NCBI GenBank assembly: GCA_049515555.1
Contig: JBEKTY010000124.1
Coordinates: forward strand, 1-24,155
Source of the DNA: JBEKTY01 sp049515555
Lineage (GTDB): Bacteria > Planctomycetota > Planctomycetia > Pirellulales > Thermoguttaceae
Direction of reading: 5' to 3'
Length of the DNA stretch: 24,155 nt
In this document: positions 1 through 7,846 of the stretch, one piece after another
Layout: each line of letters starts with the position of its first letter
How positions within the stretch are numbered: the first letter of the stretch is position 1
The notes under the pieces: model-generated
Told to the model about the DNA's origin: nothing
Seen by the model: the letters and a program-made list of their open reading frames with translations, nothing else
Databases searched by the model: none
Position numbers and translations under genes: made by a program

Positions 1-275
1 TTCTTGGGCATGGCGACCTTCCTGATCTGCCGCAACTCGCGCCCCGGAAACCCTCCGGCAGATACCGCGAATCGCAATGCCCCATTCATACCAGATTACC
101 CAGTATGGCGCAATCGCCCTGCGGTCCCACCCCATGCCAGTTCCCTTCTCCCATTCGCGGGGTGGGGCTGGCGCATGGGCTCACCATCGTTCTGTCGTCG
201 CACGAGGAAGCCGCTCGGTGGTACGGTGACCGCCACCTGCCTTCTTGAGCAGCCACATGATGCCAGGGAACTCGA
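1..275. other. Left edge, no recognisable gene
   Basis: No open frame here carries a recognisable protein motif on either strand. Open plus-strand frames run through it, but their translations are low-complexity and continue as antisense of the next gene. A weak inverted repeat (positions 131-140 against 168-179, with a two-base bulge and a long spacer) is present. It does not resemble a terminator. I see no tRNA, CRISPR or insertion-sequence end. Confidence 0.5.
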
Positions 276-905
276 TCACAGAACTTCAGTGAGAGAATCT
301 ACTTCTCCGGAGTTGATTAGGGCAAGCAAGAAATCACTCAGACGTTCGATGGCAGGCGACTTGACGTGCAGCCCGATCTCGATGTTCGCATGCAGCCCGT
401 GGTGGCTGAAGTTCGCACTGGTGACCAGCGCCTCTGACCTGTCGCAAAGGAGAAGTTTCGCGTGCAGAGTTGCCAGAGGGTCATCGGCGAGCCGCTCTCG
501 GCTGAAGACCGCCGGCAACGGCGTAACCGCCGGCCACATCCCTTTCAATCTCGACAGCTGGTCCCGCATCCGGTTACCGATGATCGTTACCAGGACCTTG
601 CGGTCAGTTTGGGCGGCGGCGAGCAGTTCGACCAGTGCCGATGCGCCTTCGGTGAAGACATAGCCCACGACGATTATCTCCTCGGACGCTCCCTGGATCA
701 TCTGGGTTGCCGTGGCGTAGGTCGTCCGCACCGGAAGACGCACCTGAGAAACATGGCCGATCATCGCGTCGGCAACCGGCCAGATCGCGTGGAGCCCCGC
801 GCGGTGAAGCGACGTGCAAAACCGCACCACCTGTTGGCCAAACCGCGCGCCGAGGCCCGCCTGGAAGTGCTCGCCGGCGTTTGGACGTAAACCCTTATGT
901 CGCAA
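276..905 (-). CDS. Phospholipase D-like domain protein, DrmC-like; start uncertain, possibly 5'-truncated
   Basis: The 209-residue frame has one PLD/HKD active-site motif: H148, K150 and D155 in HAKLLLCD, followed by VTSANFSHHG and the NIEIGL segment. This is the layout of single-motif PLD-fold nuclease-like proteins such as DrmC of DISARM defence systems; such proteins usually act as dimers. Residues about 55-110 (VRTTYATATQMI, then IIVVGYVFTEGA) match the start of the PLD fold. The first 47 residues match nothing I recognise. The frame can only open at a TTG (905), because an in-frame stop lies at 924-926 and no Shine-Dalgarno site is visible. Relatives usually have a longer N-terminal helical region, so the 5' end may be lost or the true start may be ATG at 764. 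No drmA, drmB, helicase or methylase gene is nearby, so a working DISARM system is not supported. The gene lies downstream of a decayed cardiolipin synthase, also a PLD-superfamily member, but the sequences are too different for one to be a continuation of the other. Confidence 0.6.
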   Translation of the reverse strand: MRHKGLRPNAGEHFQAGLGARFGQQVVRFCTSLHRAGLHAIWPVADAMIGHVSQVRLPVRTTYATATQMIQGASEEIIVVGYVFTEGASALVELLAAAQTDRKVLVTIIGNRMRDQLSRLKGMWPAVTPLPAVFSRERLADDPLATLHAKLLLCDRSEALVTSANFSHHGLHANIEIGLHVKSPAIERLSDFLLALINSGEVDSLTEVL

Positions 906-1153
906 CCGGCAGTGCCATTCGTGTCAAGACACCAAGGTGATCACGGCTGGCGAGAACAGGCTGTGCTCATCGTGATCCCACCAGGGACACAGCCGTGTCT
1001 CGCGAGACATCCGTACGAGATTTCCAGTCTCGACGGCAGAATCTGTGGTCGTCCCTTACGATGAGGCGGAAGTTGCCAAACTCTTGCGCCGGCGTTTCAG
1101 ATAGCCGTGGTTCATGGGGTGGTCGCCATAACACCAACGCCAAGTCGTGCGGA
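906..1153. other. Non-coding or decayed spacer
   Basis: This 248-base gap separates the PLD-like gene from the cardiolipin synthase remnant. Short frames exist but none shows a family motif. The composition looks more AT-rich and less codon-biased than the metabolic operon to the right, as expected for degenerating sequence. Confidence 0.45.
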
Positions 1154-1421
1154 CAACAAGACCGGACTCATAAGACGCAGAACGTCTTCGAAAAAACGCT
1201 GACTCCTCGGTCGTTTCGACCACGTCTCGGGGGCCACGCATTCACAGTCATCCATGTAGGACTGCTGAAGTGTATGACAGTTTCTCGGCAAATTCAGCTC
1301 CATAGAGGAAGAGGGCTACCTCGCAGTTGAGCCAGAGGGTTCGCATGTCGAGATTGACCGTTCCGAACATGGATATCCGGCGGTCTGCCGTCATCGACTT
1401 CGTATGGAGCAGGCCTCTCCC
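1154..1421 (-). pseudogene. cls: Cardiolipin synthase C-terminal remnant, frameshifted
   Basis: Reading leftward from 1421, one frame gives LLHTKSMTAD (second HKD motif of bacterial cardiolipin synthases), ISMFGTVNLDMR and TLWLNCEVALF, then AEFAEKL. This is the characteristic C-terminal block of ClsA-type enzymes. That frame then runs into a stop at 1248. The homology continues in a second frame as HTLQQSYMDD, then ETWSKRPRSQRFFEDVLRLM and SPVL, which matches the Cls C-terminus (linker, W-x-x-R-P, final SPLL). One extra base at about 1277 restores a continuous alignment: ...FAEKL (codon 1278-1280) joined to HTLQQ (from 1276). The upstream three quarters of the gene, with the first HKD motif and the N-terminal membrane segments, is absent, since phosphoglucomutase ends at 1487. 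The fragment cannot make a working phosphatidyl-transferase. The second frame ends at a stop at 1112. Confidence 0.85.
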
Positions 1422-1486
1422 GTCACACTTCCGACAATCTCGTAGGAGGGCAATACGAGGTCCGTGTCGAGCACAGACGAGAACCT

Positions 1487-3136
1487 CTAGGCGTCGTGAA
1501 TCAGAGCCGCGCTCACGATCCGCTGTGCTTCGGCCACGAGCGCTTGCAAATGCTTCTCGTCCTTGAAGCTCTCGGCGTAAATCTTGTATTCGTTCTCGGT
1601 GCCGGACGGGCGAGCCGCGAACCAGCCATTCCTGGCCACGACCTTTAACCCACCGACCGGGGCCCCGTTGCCCGGGGCGCGGGTCAGCTTGGCCGTGATC
1701 GGCTCCCCCACCAGCTTCGACTCCTTGACGGCCTCGGGCGACAGCTTCTGCAACTGCGCCTTCTGCTCGGGCGTGGCCGGCGTGTCGATGCGGGTGTAGC
1801 ACGGCGTGCCGAATGCCGCCGTGAGTTCCCGGTAGTGCTCGCCCGGGTCCTTGCTCGTGCGGGCCGTGATCTCGGCCGCCAGGAGGTCCATGATGGGGCC
1901 GTCCTTGTCGGTCGTCCACACGGTGCCATTCAGTCGCAGGAAGCTCGCCCCGGCGCTCTCCTCGCCGCCGAAGCAGATCGAGCCGTCGAACAGGCCCGGC
2001 GTGAACCACTTGAAGCCGACCGGCACCTCGCACAGCAGGCGGCCGAGCTTCTGCACCACCCGGTCGATCATGCTGCTACTGACGAGTGTCTTGCCGACCA
2101 CCGCCCGAGCTGGCCAGAGCGGGCGGTGCGTGAGCAGGTAACGGATGGCCACGGCCAGGAAGTGGTTGGGGTTCATCAGCCCAGCCGAGGGCGTAACGAT
2201 GCCGTGCCGGTCCGAGTCGGGGTCGTTGGCGAAGGCCACTTGGTACTGGTCCTTGAGGCCGACGAGCCGGGCCATCGCGTAAGGGCTGGAACAGTCCATG
2301 CGGATCTCGCCATCGTGATCGACGGTCATGAATGAGAAGGTCGGATCGACCTTCGGGTTCACGACCTGGATATTCAGACCATAGAGTTCGTTGATCGGCT
2401 CCCAGTAATGCACCGCCGCGCCGCCGAGAGGGTCTACTCCCAGTTTGAGGCCAGCGGCGCGGATGGCGTCCATGTCGATGACGTTTCGCAGGTCGTTGAC
2501 GTAGGGTAGGACGAAGTCTTCCTGGTGCGTGGTGCCTGCCTTAATGGCCGTGGCAAACAGCACGCGCCGCACGCCGTTGTTTCCGCCGCGCAGCAGTTCG
2601 TTGGCCCGGTCCTGGACCCAGTTCGTCACGTCGGTATCGGCGGGGCCGCCGTTGGTCGGGTTGTACTTGAAGCCGCCGTCCTCGGGCGGATTGTGCGACG
2701 GTGTGATGATGATGCCGTCCGCGAGATGCTCCTTGCGGCCGCGGTTGTAGACGAGGATGGCTCGGGAGATGACCGGGGTCGGGGTGACACCCTCGTCGCG
2801 CTGAATGACCGTCTCCACTCGATTGCCTGCCAGGACCTCCAGTGCCGTGCGCTGGGCCGGGCTGGACAGCGCGTGCGTGTCCTTGCCCATGTAGAGAGGG
2901 CCGTCCGTGCCCTGGCGGCGCCGGTAGTCGCAGATGGCCTGAGTGATAGCCAGGATGTGGGCCTCCGTGAACGTGCCGTGCAGCGGCGTGCCCCTGTGTC
3001 CGCTGGTGCCAAAACTGACCAACTGGTTGGGGTCACCCAAATCGGGCAGACGCTCGAAATACTCTCGTTCGAGCCGGGGCAGGTCAACCAGCATCTCTTT
3101 CGGAGCTGGCTGGCCCGCAACGGGAGAGATCGCCAT
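1487..3136 (-). CDS. pgm: Phosphoglucomutase (alpha-D-glucose phosphate-specific)
   Basis: It interconverts glucose-1-phosphate and glucose-6-phosphate in the cytoplasm, linking glycogen phosphorolysis to the sugar-phosphate enzymes upstream. The 549-residue protein matches the E. coli Pgm type (546 residues) from its first residues (MAISPVAGQPA, then GTSGHRG at 43-49). Visible motifs are the phospho-serine loop TPSHNP (S147), the metal-binding DPDSDR (D305, D307, D309), the sugar-binding GGEESAG at 390-396, and the phosphate-binding RPSGTE at 509-514. All four active-site loops are intact. The frame stays open up to 3187, but ATG 3136 is preferred: AAAGGAAG lies 6 bases upstream, the longer N-terminus matches nothing in the family, and it would overlap glgP. 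With this start the gene follows the glgP stop by 35 bases, so the two are almost certainly co-transcribed. Confidence 0.96.
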   Translation of the reverse strand: MAISPVAGQPAPKEMLVDLPRLEREYFERLPDLGDPNQLVSFGTSGHRGTPLHGTFTEAHILAITQAICDYRRRQGTDGPLYMGKDTHALSSPAQRTALEVLAGNRVETVIQRDEGVTPTPVISRAILVYNRGRKEHLADGIIITPSHNPPEDGGFKYNPTNGGPADTDVTNWVQDRANELLRGGNNGVRRVLFATAIKAGTTHQEDFVLPYVNDLRNVIDMDAIRAAGLKLGVDPLGGAAVHYWEPINELYGLNIQVVNPKVDPTFSFMTVDHDGEIRMDCSSPYAMARLVGLKDQYQVAFANDPDSDRHGIVTPSAGLMNPNHFLAVAIRYLLTHRPLWPARAVVGKTLVSSSMIDRVVQKLGRLLCEVPVGFKWFTPGLFDGSICFGGEESAGASFLRLNGTVWTTDKDGPIMDLLAAEITARTSKDPGEHYRELTAAFGTPCYTRIDTPATPEQKAQLQKLSPEAVKESKLVGEPITAKLTRAPGNGAPVGGLKVVARNGWFAARPSGTENEYKIYAESFKDEKHLQALVAEAQRIVSAALIHDA

Positions 3137-3142
3137 GGAACA

Positions 3143-3150
3143 CTTCCTTT
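3143..3150 (-). promoter_or_regulatory. Ribosome binding site deciding the pgm start
   Basis: AAAGGAAG ends 6 bases before ATG 3136. No comparable site precedes the upstream in-frame Met at 3187, so the shorter protein is preferred. Confidence 0.8.
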
Positions 3151-3171
3151 GATCGACTGCTGAAAGTTTCG

Positions 3172-5682
3172 CTAGGACACTGGGCACGGCTCCGCGTTCC
3201 AGATGAAGGCCGCGTATTCGGCGATGGTGCGGTCGCTGGAGAACTTTCCCGAGCCGGCCACATTCAAGATGGCCTTCCGCGCCCAGGCGTCCGGTTCAGC
3301 ATACAGTTCGACCAGCCGCTGGTCCGCCTCCAAGTAGGATTTCAGGTCCGCCAGGTGCATGTAGTGGTCGCCATTGGTCAGCAGCGTGTCGCGCAAGGGG
3401 GCGAAGACCCCCGGCTCGCAGCGGCTGAAGTGGTCGCCGAAGATCAGGTCCAGCGCCGCACGGGTTTCGGGCTCGTGTTCGTAGTGCCAGTGCGGGTTGT
3501 AGCAACTGTGGCTACTGGCCACTTGTTCCGCCGTGAGACCGAACAGGAAGAAATTCTCCTCGCCTGCTTCCTCGGCCATCTCGATCGTGGCGCCGTCGCG
3601 GGTGCCGATGGTCAACGCCCCGTTCATCATGAACTTCATGTTGCTCGTGCCGCTCGCCTCGTAGCCGGCCGTCGAGATCTGATTGGACACGTCGCTGGCC
3701 GGGATGAGCCGCTCGGCGAGGGTGACGCAGTACTCGGGCAAGAACACGACCTTGATCTGGCCGCGCATCACGGGGTCGTTATCGATCACTGCAGCCAGGC
3801 TGTTGATGAACTTGATGATGACCTTGGCGAGATGGTACGCCGGTGCCGCCTTGCCGGCGAAGATGAATGTCCGCGGCGGCATCTTCAGGTTCGGGTCCGC
3901 CCGCAGCCGGTTGTAGAGCACGACGATGCGCAGAGCATTGAGCAACTGCCGCTTGTACTCGTGGATGCGCTTGACCTGGCAATCAAAGATGGCGTCCGGA
4001 TCCACGGTCTGCCCGGAGGTGGCTTTGAGCCACTGGGCGAACTGAGCTTTGGCCTCGCGCTTGGCCTTACGGAAGTCGTTGCGAAAGCCCTTGTCGTCAG
4101 CCAACGGTTTGAGCTTGCTCAATTGGGCCAGGTCGGTGATCCAGCCGTCGCCAATGGCCGCGGTGATCGTACTGGCCAGGGCGGGGTTCGCCAGCAGCAA
4201 CCAGCGGCGCGGCGTGACGCCGTTGGTCTTGTTACTGAAGCGCTCGGGAAACATCTCGGCCAGGTCCTTGACCGTCACCGTGCGCAACAGCTTCGAGTGG
4301 ATCGCGGCCACGCCGTTGGTGCTGTGTGACCCGACAATCGCCAGGTTCGCCATGCGAACGTGTTTGCTCGCGCCCTCCTCGATCAAGCTGATGTGTTGGA
4401 CGCGGCCCTCGTCGCCAGGGAAGCGATTCCGGACGGAATCGAGCAGGCGGCGGTTGATCTCGAAGATGATCTCCAGGTGACGGGGCAGCAACATCTCGAA
4501 CCAGGCGACCGGCCATTTTTCCAGGGCCTCGGGCAGCAAGGTGTGGTTCGTGTAGGCAAGAGTCCGCTGGGTCAGCGACCATGCCTGGTCCCAGCCAAGG
4601 TGCGCTTCGTCCAACAGAATCCGCATCAACTCGGGGACGGCCATCGTCGGGTGGGTGTCGTTGAGCTGGATCGCGACTTTCTCGGGAAGCGTGTTCCAAT
4701 CGGCGTTGCTGCGCCGGAATCGCCGCACGAGGTCGGCCAGCGCGCAGGCCACCAGGAAATACTCCTGTACGAAGCGCAGCCCCTGCCCCATGCTCGTGGA
4801 ATCGTCGGGATACAAGACCCGCGTTAGAGATTCGGCCGTGAGCGTCTCGGCCTCCGCGCCGACGAAATCGCCGCTGCTGAATCTCTGAAAATCGAAATAA
4901 TCCGGGGCTGCGGCGGCCCAGAGCCGAAGCGTGTTGATCGTCTTGCCGCCGTAGCCGACCACCGGGCGGTCGAAGGGGATGCCGAACAGCGTGGCGGTCT
5001 TTCCGAGGATGGGTTGCAGGGCGCCGCCACGGAATTCGAAGGAGCACCCCAGCTTGACTTCGACTGTCTCGTGCGGCCGCATGACTTCCCAGGGATCCGG
5101 CCGGCGGAGCCAGTGGTCCGGCCGTTCCTGCTGCCAGCCGTCCCGGACGGTCTGCCGGAACATGCCGTACTCGTACCGCAGACCGTAGCCCATGGCGGGA
5201 AGTTGCATCGTGGCCATCGAATCGAGGAAACAGGCGGCCAGGCGCCCGAGCCCGCCGTTGCCAAGGCCGGCGTCGGGTTCCGCTTCAAGCAGGCCGAGCC
5301 AATCGAGGTTCTTCTGCTTGACCCCTTGCCTGGCGATGGCGTCGAGCAAGAGGTTCGTCACATTGTTTGCCAGGCAGCGCCCGATGAGAAACTCCATCGA
5401 AAGGTAATAGACTCGCTTGGGGTCCTCGCGCTCATAGGTCTCCTCGGTGAGCAACCAGCGTTGCGAGAGGACGTCCCGAACGGAGCGGGCAAAGGCCTCG
5501 AAGTGTTCTCGCGGGCCCGCGGCGGTCATTTTGACGACGTTATCGAAGAGCAGGTGCCGCTCGTAAAGCGCCTCATCCGTGCCCGCGAACTCCACCGGAC
5601 CACACCCGTATTGCTCGCGTAGACTCGCCAAACCGTCGGGGCCTGTTGACGCCAGAGGGGCAGCCTTTTGCTTTGTGCTCAT
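3172..5682 (-). CDS. glgP: Glycogen/starch/alpha-glucan phosphorylase
   Basis: It releases glucose-1-phosphate from alpha-1,4-glucan ends using inorganic phosphate and a pyridoxal-phosphate cofactor. At 836 residues it is close to the usual GT35 length (E. coli GlgP 815). Evidence includes DAGLGNGGLGRLAACFLDS and MGYGLRYEYGMF in the N-terminal half, QLNDTHPTMAVPELMR, KTNGVTPRRWL, VKRIHEYKRQLLN, and the PLP site EASGTSNMK with K683 as the Schiff-base lysine. The ATG at 5682 has AAGGA 8 bases upstream. pgm follows 35 bases after the stop, giving the direct route glucan to glucose-1-phosphate to glucose-6-phosphate. No glgA, glgB, glgC or glgX is seen, so glucan synthesis and debranching must be encoded elsewhere. 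A palindrome just upstream (5704-5718) may be a control site. Confidence 0.97.
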   Translation of the reverse strand: MSTKQKAAPLASTGPDGLASLREQYGCGPVEFAGTDEALYERHLLFDNVVKMTAAGPREHFEAFARSVRDVLSQRWLLTEETYEREDPKRVYYLSMEFLIGRCLANNVTNLLLDAIARQGVKQKNLDWLGLLEAEPDAGLGNGGLGRLAACFLDSMATMQLPAMGYGLRYEYGMFRQTVRDGWQQERPDHWLRRPDPWEVMRPHETVEVKLGCSFEFRGGALQPILGKTATLFGIPFDRPVVGYGGKTINTLRLWAAAAPDYFDFQRFSSGDFVGAEAETLTAESLTRVLYPDDSTSMGQGLRFVQEYFLVACALADLVRRFRRSNADWNTLPEKVAIQLNDTHPTMAVPELMRILLDEAHLGWDQAWSLTQRTLAYTNHTLLPEALEKWPVAWFEMLLPRHLEIIFEINRRLLDSVRNRFPGDEGRVQHISLIEEGASKHVRMANLAIVGSHSTNGVAAIHSKLLRTVTVKDLAEMFPERFSNKTNGVTPRRWLLLANPALASTITAAIGDGWITDLAQLSKLKPLADDKGFRNDFRKAKREAKAQFAQWLKATSGQTVDPDAIFDCQVKRIHEYKRQLLNALRIVVLYNRLRADPNLKMPPRTFIFAGKAAPAYHLAKVIIKFINSLAAVIDNDPVMRGQIKVVFLPEYCVTLAERLIPASDVSNQISTAGYEASGTSNMKFMMNGALTIGTRDGATIEMAEEAGEENFFLFGLTAEQVASSHSCYNPHWHYEHEPETRAALDLIFGDHFSRCEPGVFAPLRDTLLTNGDHYMHLADLKSYLEADQRLVELYAEPDAWARKAILNVAGSGKFSSDRTIAEYAAFIWNAEPCPVS

Positions 5683-5703
5683 TTGCCGTTTCCTTTCTCA
5701 CGA

Positions 5704-5718
5704 GATGACGTGGTCATC
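5704..5718. promoter_or_regulatory. Palindrome upstream of glgP, possible operator
   Basis: GATGAC-GTG-GTCATC is a perfect 6+3+6 inverted repeat centred about 29 bases before the glgP start and just upstream of its Shine-Dalgarno site. The short stem and lack of a U-tract argue against a terminator. Position and symmetry suit a dimeric repressor operator or a small 5'-leader hairpin. I cannot name a regulator. Confidence 0.35.
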
Positions 5719-5770
5719 ACTTCAGATTCTTGGTTTCTGTTCGCATGCGCCATAAATGCGCGTATTGGGT

Positions 5771-6217
5771 TTAAGCAGTCGAGGAGATTGCATGGAGTTC
5801 CGTCCGGCAGGCAGCGCTGAAGTCTTTGAGTGGATCAAGCTCATTTGTCTCAAGCGCGGCGCGAATCTGCTCCGGTGTCATGTTGGGCCTCGAATAGAGA
5901 TCGACAATTCGACGGCAACAATCCTCCGCCTTGCCCAGGACATGTTCGCCGGACATGAGCCGAATGCGGCCCAAGATCCCGTAGAGCGTCACGAATTGTT
6001 CCGGCCCTTCCAGCGAATGCACCATTGCATCGACGGCCAAACGCGACGCTTCCGTGATAAATTCCCCATACAAGGTCTCTCGCTCGCGTAGTTTCCATTC
6101 GGTATTCGCGCGGATTCTCTGCGTGCGCTGGGTGATCCATGTGGTGCCGATGGAAGCAGCGGCGCCCACCAATGAACCCAGCATGGCGGACAGTGCAGTG
6201 ATATATGTCGAATCCAT
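5771..6217 (-). CDS. Hypothetical membrane-anchored protein
   Basis: The 148-residue product has one N-terminal hydrophobic segment (about residues 5-28, ITALSAMLGSLVGAAASIG), then a basic stretch (QRTQRIRANTEWKLRERE) and a soluble helical C-terminal domain of about 110 residues. The arrangement resembles small bacterial proteins with one membrane helix followed by a coiled-coil-like cytoplasmic part. I do not recognise the family. The start at 6217 is the first possible ATG (in-frame stop at 6221-6223), but its ribosome binding site is poor. The best GGAGG is 24 bases away and sits in a small hairpin at 6233-6246. The DNA here is visibly AT-richer than the flanking enzyme genes. It lies between the second GH13 gene (108-base gap) and glgP (88-base gap), which may mark an insertion into the operon. 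Confidence 0.6.
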   Translation of the reverse strand: MDSTYITALSAMLGSLVGAAASIGTTWITQRTQRIRANTEWKLRERETLYGEFITEASRLAVDAMVHSLEGPEQFVTLYGILGRIRLMSGEHVLGKAEDCCRRIVDLYSRPNMTPEQIRAALETNELDPLKDFSAACRTELHAISSTA

Positions 6218-6232
6218 AGTTCACCGTCGTTA

Positions 6233-6246
6233 GGAGGCACTCCTCC
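6233..6246. other. Small hairpin in the leader of the hypothetical gene
   Basis: GGAGG-CACT-CCTCC is a perfect 5-bp inverted repeat with a 4-base loop. On the transcript its 5' arm is the only good Shine-Dalgarno-like sequence near the 6217 start, and it is 24 bases away, so this gene may be weakly or conditionally translated. The function is speculative. Confidence 0.3.
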
Positions 6247-6325
6247 GGGTTATCGCTCACGTCGACTCTTTGTTGTCGTCATCGCCGTATGCTTTCTTTT
6301 TGACATTCGTTAAAGACGGTAGGCC

Positions 6326-7846
6326 TCAGCAGAGTTTTACTCGATCGTCACATCGGGCTCCTGATCCATCGTGTTGCGTCAGCGAGAAGACCGAGGCTTC
6401 CCAGGGAGAGACATCCAGGTAAAGTCCGCGGGAATGCAGATCGTTGCCCTCCCGGTCGTAAGCGGCATCACCGATCAAATCCTGAAGCCGCCATTGGCGG
6501 TTATCGAGGTCCGCGAACGGCAGCCGAACATAGCACTGGCTCTGGTTAGAAGCATAGTTCACCGTCATCAGCAGCCGTTCTGCGCCGTGGCTCTGCCATC
6601 CGAAGGCCAGGAAACAATCCCAGGTCGGGTTGCCTTCCCAGGCGGGCGCGCATTCGAGCAATTGCCATTGGCCACCGCGGAGGACTTGCTGACGCAGCAC
6701 GTTGAGCAGTCGGGCGTAGAAGCGGCACAACTCTTCGTCGACGGGTTCGTTTGGAGCCCGGCACAGATGGGGAGAGATCCGTTTCTTTCGGCCCTCGAAT
6801 TGACCCTGGTGAAAGAACCGCAGACCGGGGCAGAGAAACGTGACGACTGCCGCGGCCTCATGAACCCGCGGAGAGAAGGTTGCGGCCGGCCGCGGCTCGT
6901 CGTGATTTTCCAGAAACCGGGCCAGCTTGTTCTGAAAATCGAGCCCAGCCTGAAGGTGTTCACGCACCGGACGGGCATGACCATCGCGGAGGCGGTCGTA
7001 AAGCCGCTTGTCGTAGGTGTAATCGAATCCTTGTTGCTGCATCCTCCATTCCAGGTCCCAGTAGACCTCAGCCAGGAAGCAGAAGTCCGGAAACTGCTGG
7101 CGCACTCGCTGGATCGCCTTCGGCCAAAAGGGTTCCGCCCAGATGCCCCAGGTTCGCTGAAAGACGTCCGGGAGCAACAACATGGCCATATCGCAGCGCA
7201 CGCCGTCGCATCGCTCCGCGACTTTCACCAGTTCCCCGATCATCGCTTCCTGCGTAGCCGGGTTGCCGTAATTGAGTTGAAGGGTGTCCGGCCAGCCCGG
7301 AAAATATGGATCGCGTCCGTAGGCGAGAATCAGATCGCCGCGCCTGCTTTGGACTCGCGTATAGTTCGCGGGAAGCTGGGCCAGGTCCTGTTGGCTGCCG
7401 GGTACGTAATAGTCGGGATAATCCTCCACCCAGGAATGATCCAAAGCGGTATGATTGGGAACGAAGTCGAGCATCAACCGTAGGCCGCGCTGGCGGAGTT
7501 TCTCGCGCAGGCGGGCCAGAGCGGCATCTCCTCCCAGATCGACGTGTGTGGTGTAGCCGGCGATGGCGAACCCGGAACCCGCGATGTCCTCTTCACGCAA
7601 GTCGGGTAGCGTCTCTTGAAACTCCTTCCGCCACTTCTGGTTACGACGCGCGACACGCTGCCCAGCCAGGCCGGTTTGCCAAACGCTCAGGAACCAGACC
7701 CAGTCAAAACCGAACTCTCTAAGACGGTCGAGCTCCATGTCCGGAATGTCATCCAGAGTTGCTGCCCGGCCCAGCTTGTGGGAGATTTCCGTCAGCCAGA
7801 CCCGGGTATTGATCTGATAACAGGAAGGGTAGCGCGGTGTTCTCAT
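6326..7846 (-). CDS. GH13 alpha-amylase-family glycosidase, divergent cytoplasmic form
   Basis: The 506-residue protein has the full GH13 catalytic set: DFVPNHT (region I, residues 127-133), GVRCDMA with nucleophile D219, FLAEVYW with acid/base E260, and ENHDE with D316. It starts directly at the (beta/alpha)8 barrel (YQINTRVWL at 10-18) with no signal peptide, so it should act in the cytoplasm on glucan or maltodextrin. The substrate (hydrolase or transglycosylase) cannot be read from the sequence. The segment FGFDWVWFLSVWQTG at 45-59 and the long insert at 60-95 are unlike textbook amylases and suggest a little-studied subfamily. ATG 7846 is chosen because AGGAGGG lies 7 bases upstream and the ATG overlaps the ackA stop (ATGA). 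The frame is open up to 8020, but that extension is antisense-like low-complexity sequence inside ackA. The overlap implies translational coupling to acetate kinase. Confidence 0.9.
   Translation of the reverse strand: MRTPRYPSCYQINTRVWLTEISHKLGRAATLDDIPDMELDRLREFGFDWVWFLSVWQTGLAGQRVARRNQKWRKEFQETLPDLREEDIAGSGFAIAGYTTHVDLGGDAALARLREKLRQRGLRLMLDFVPNHTALDHSWVEDYPDYYVPGSQQDLAQLPANYTRVQSRRGDLILAYGRDPYFPGWPDTLQLNYGNPATQEAMIGELVKVAERCDGVRCDMAMLLLPDVFQRTWGIWAEPFWPKAIQRVRQQFPDFCFLAEVYWDLEWRMQQQGFDYTYDKRLYDRLRDGHARPVREHLQAGLDFQNKLARFLENHDEPRPAATFSPRVHEAAAVVTFLCPGLRFFHQGQFEGRKKRISPHLCRAPNEPVDEELCRFYARLLNVLRQQVLRGGQWQLLECAPAWEGNPTWDCFLAFGWQSHGAERLLMTVNYASNQSQCYVRLPFADLDNRQWRLQDLIGDAAYDREGNDLHSRGLYLDVSPWEASVFSLTQHDGSGARCDDRVKLC

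Noticed and set aside
131..179. Inverted repeat near the left edge considered as a terminator
   Set aside because: Bulged stem, loop of about 27 bases and no T-tract in either direction.
276..905. A complete DISARM or other defence island at the left end
   Set aside because: Only one PLD-like gene is visible; no helicase, methylase, DUF1998 or other partner gene is present in the window.
1422..1486. Further cardiolipin synthase sequence between the relic and pgm
   Set aside because: Translations in all three frames give only a vague resemblance and contain a stop, so I could not support extending the pseudogene.
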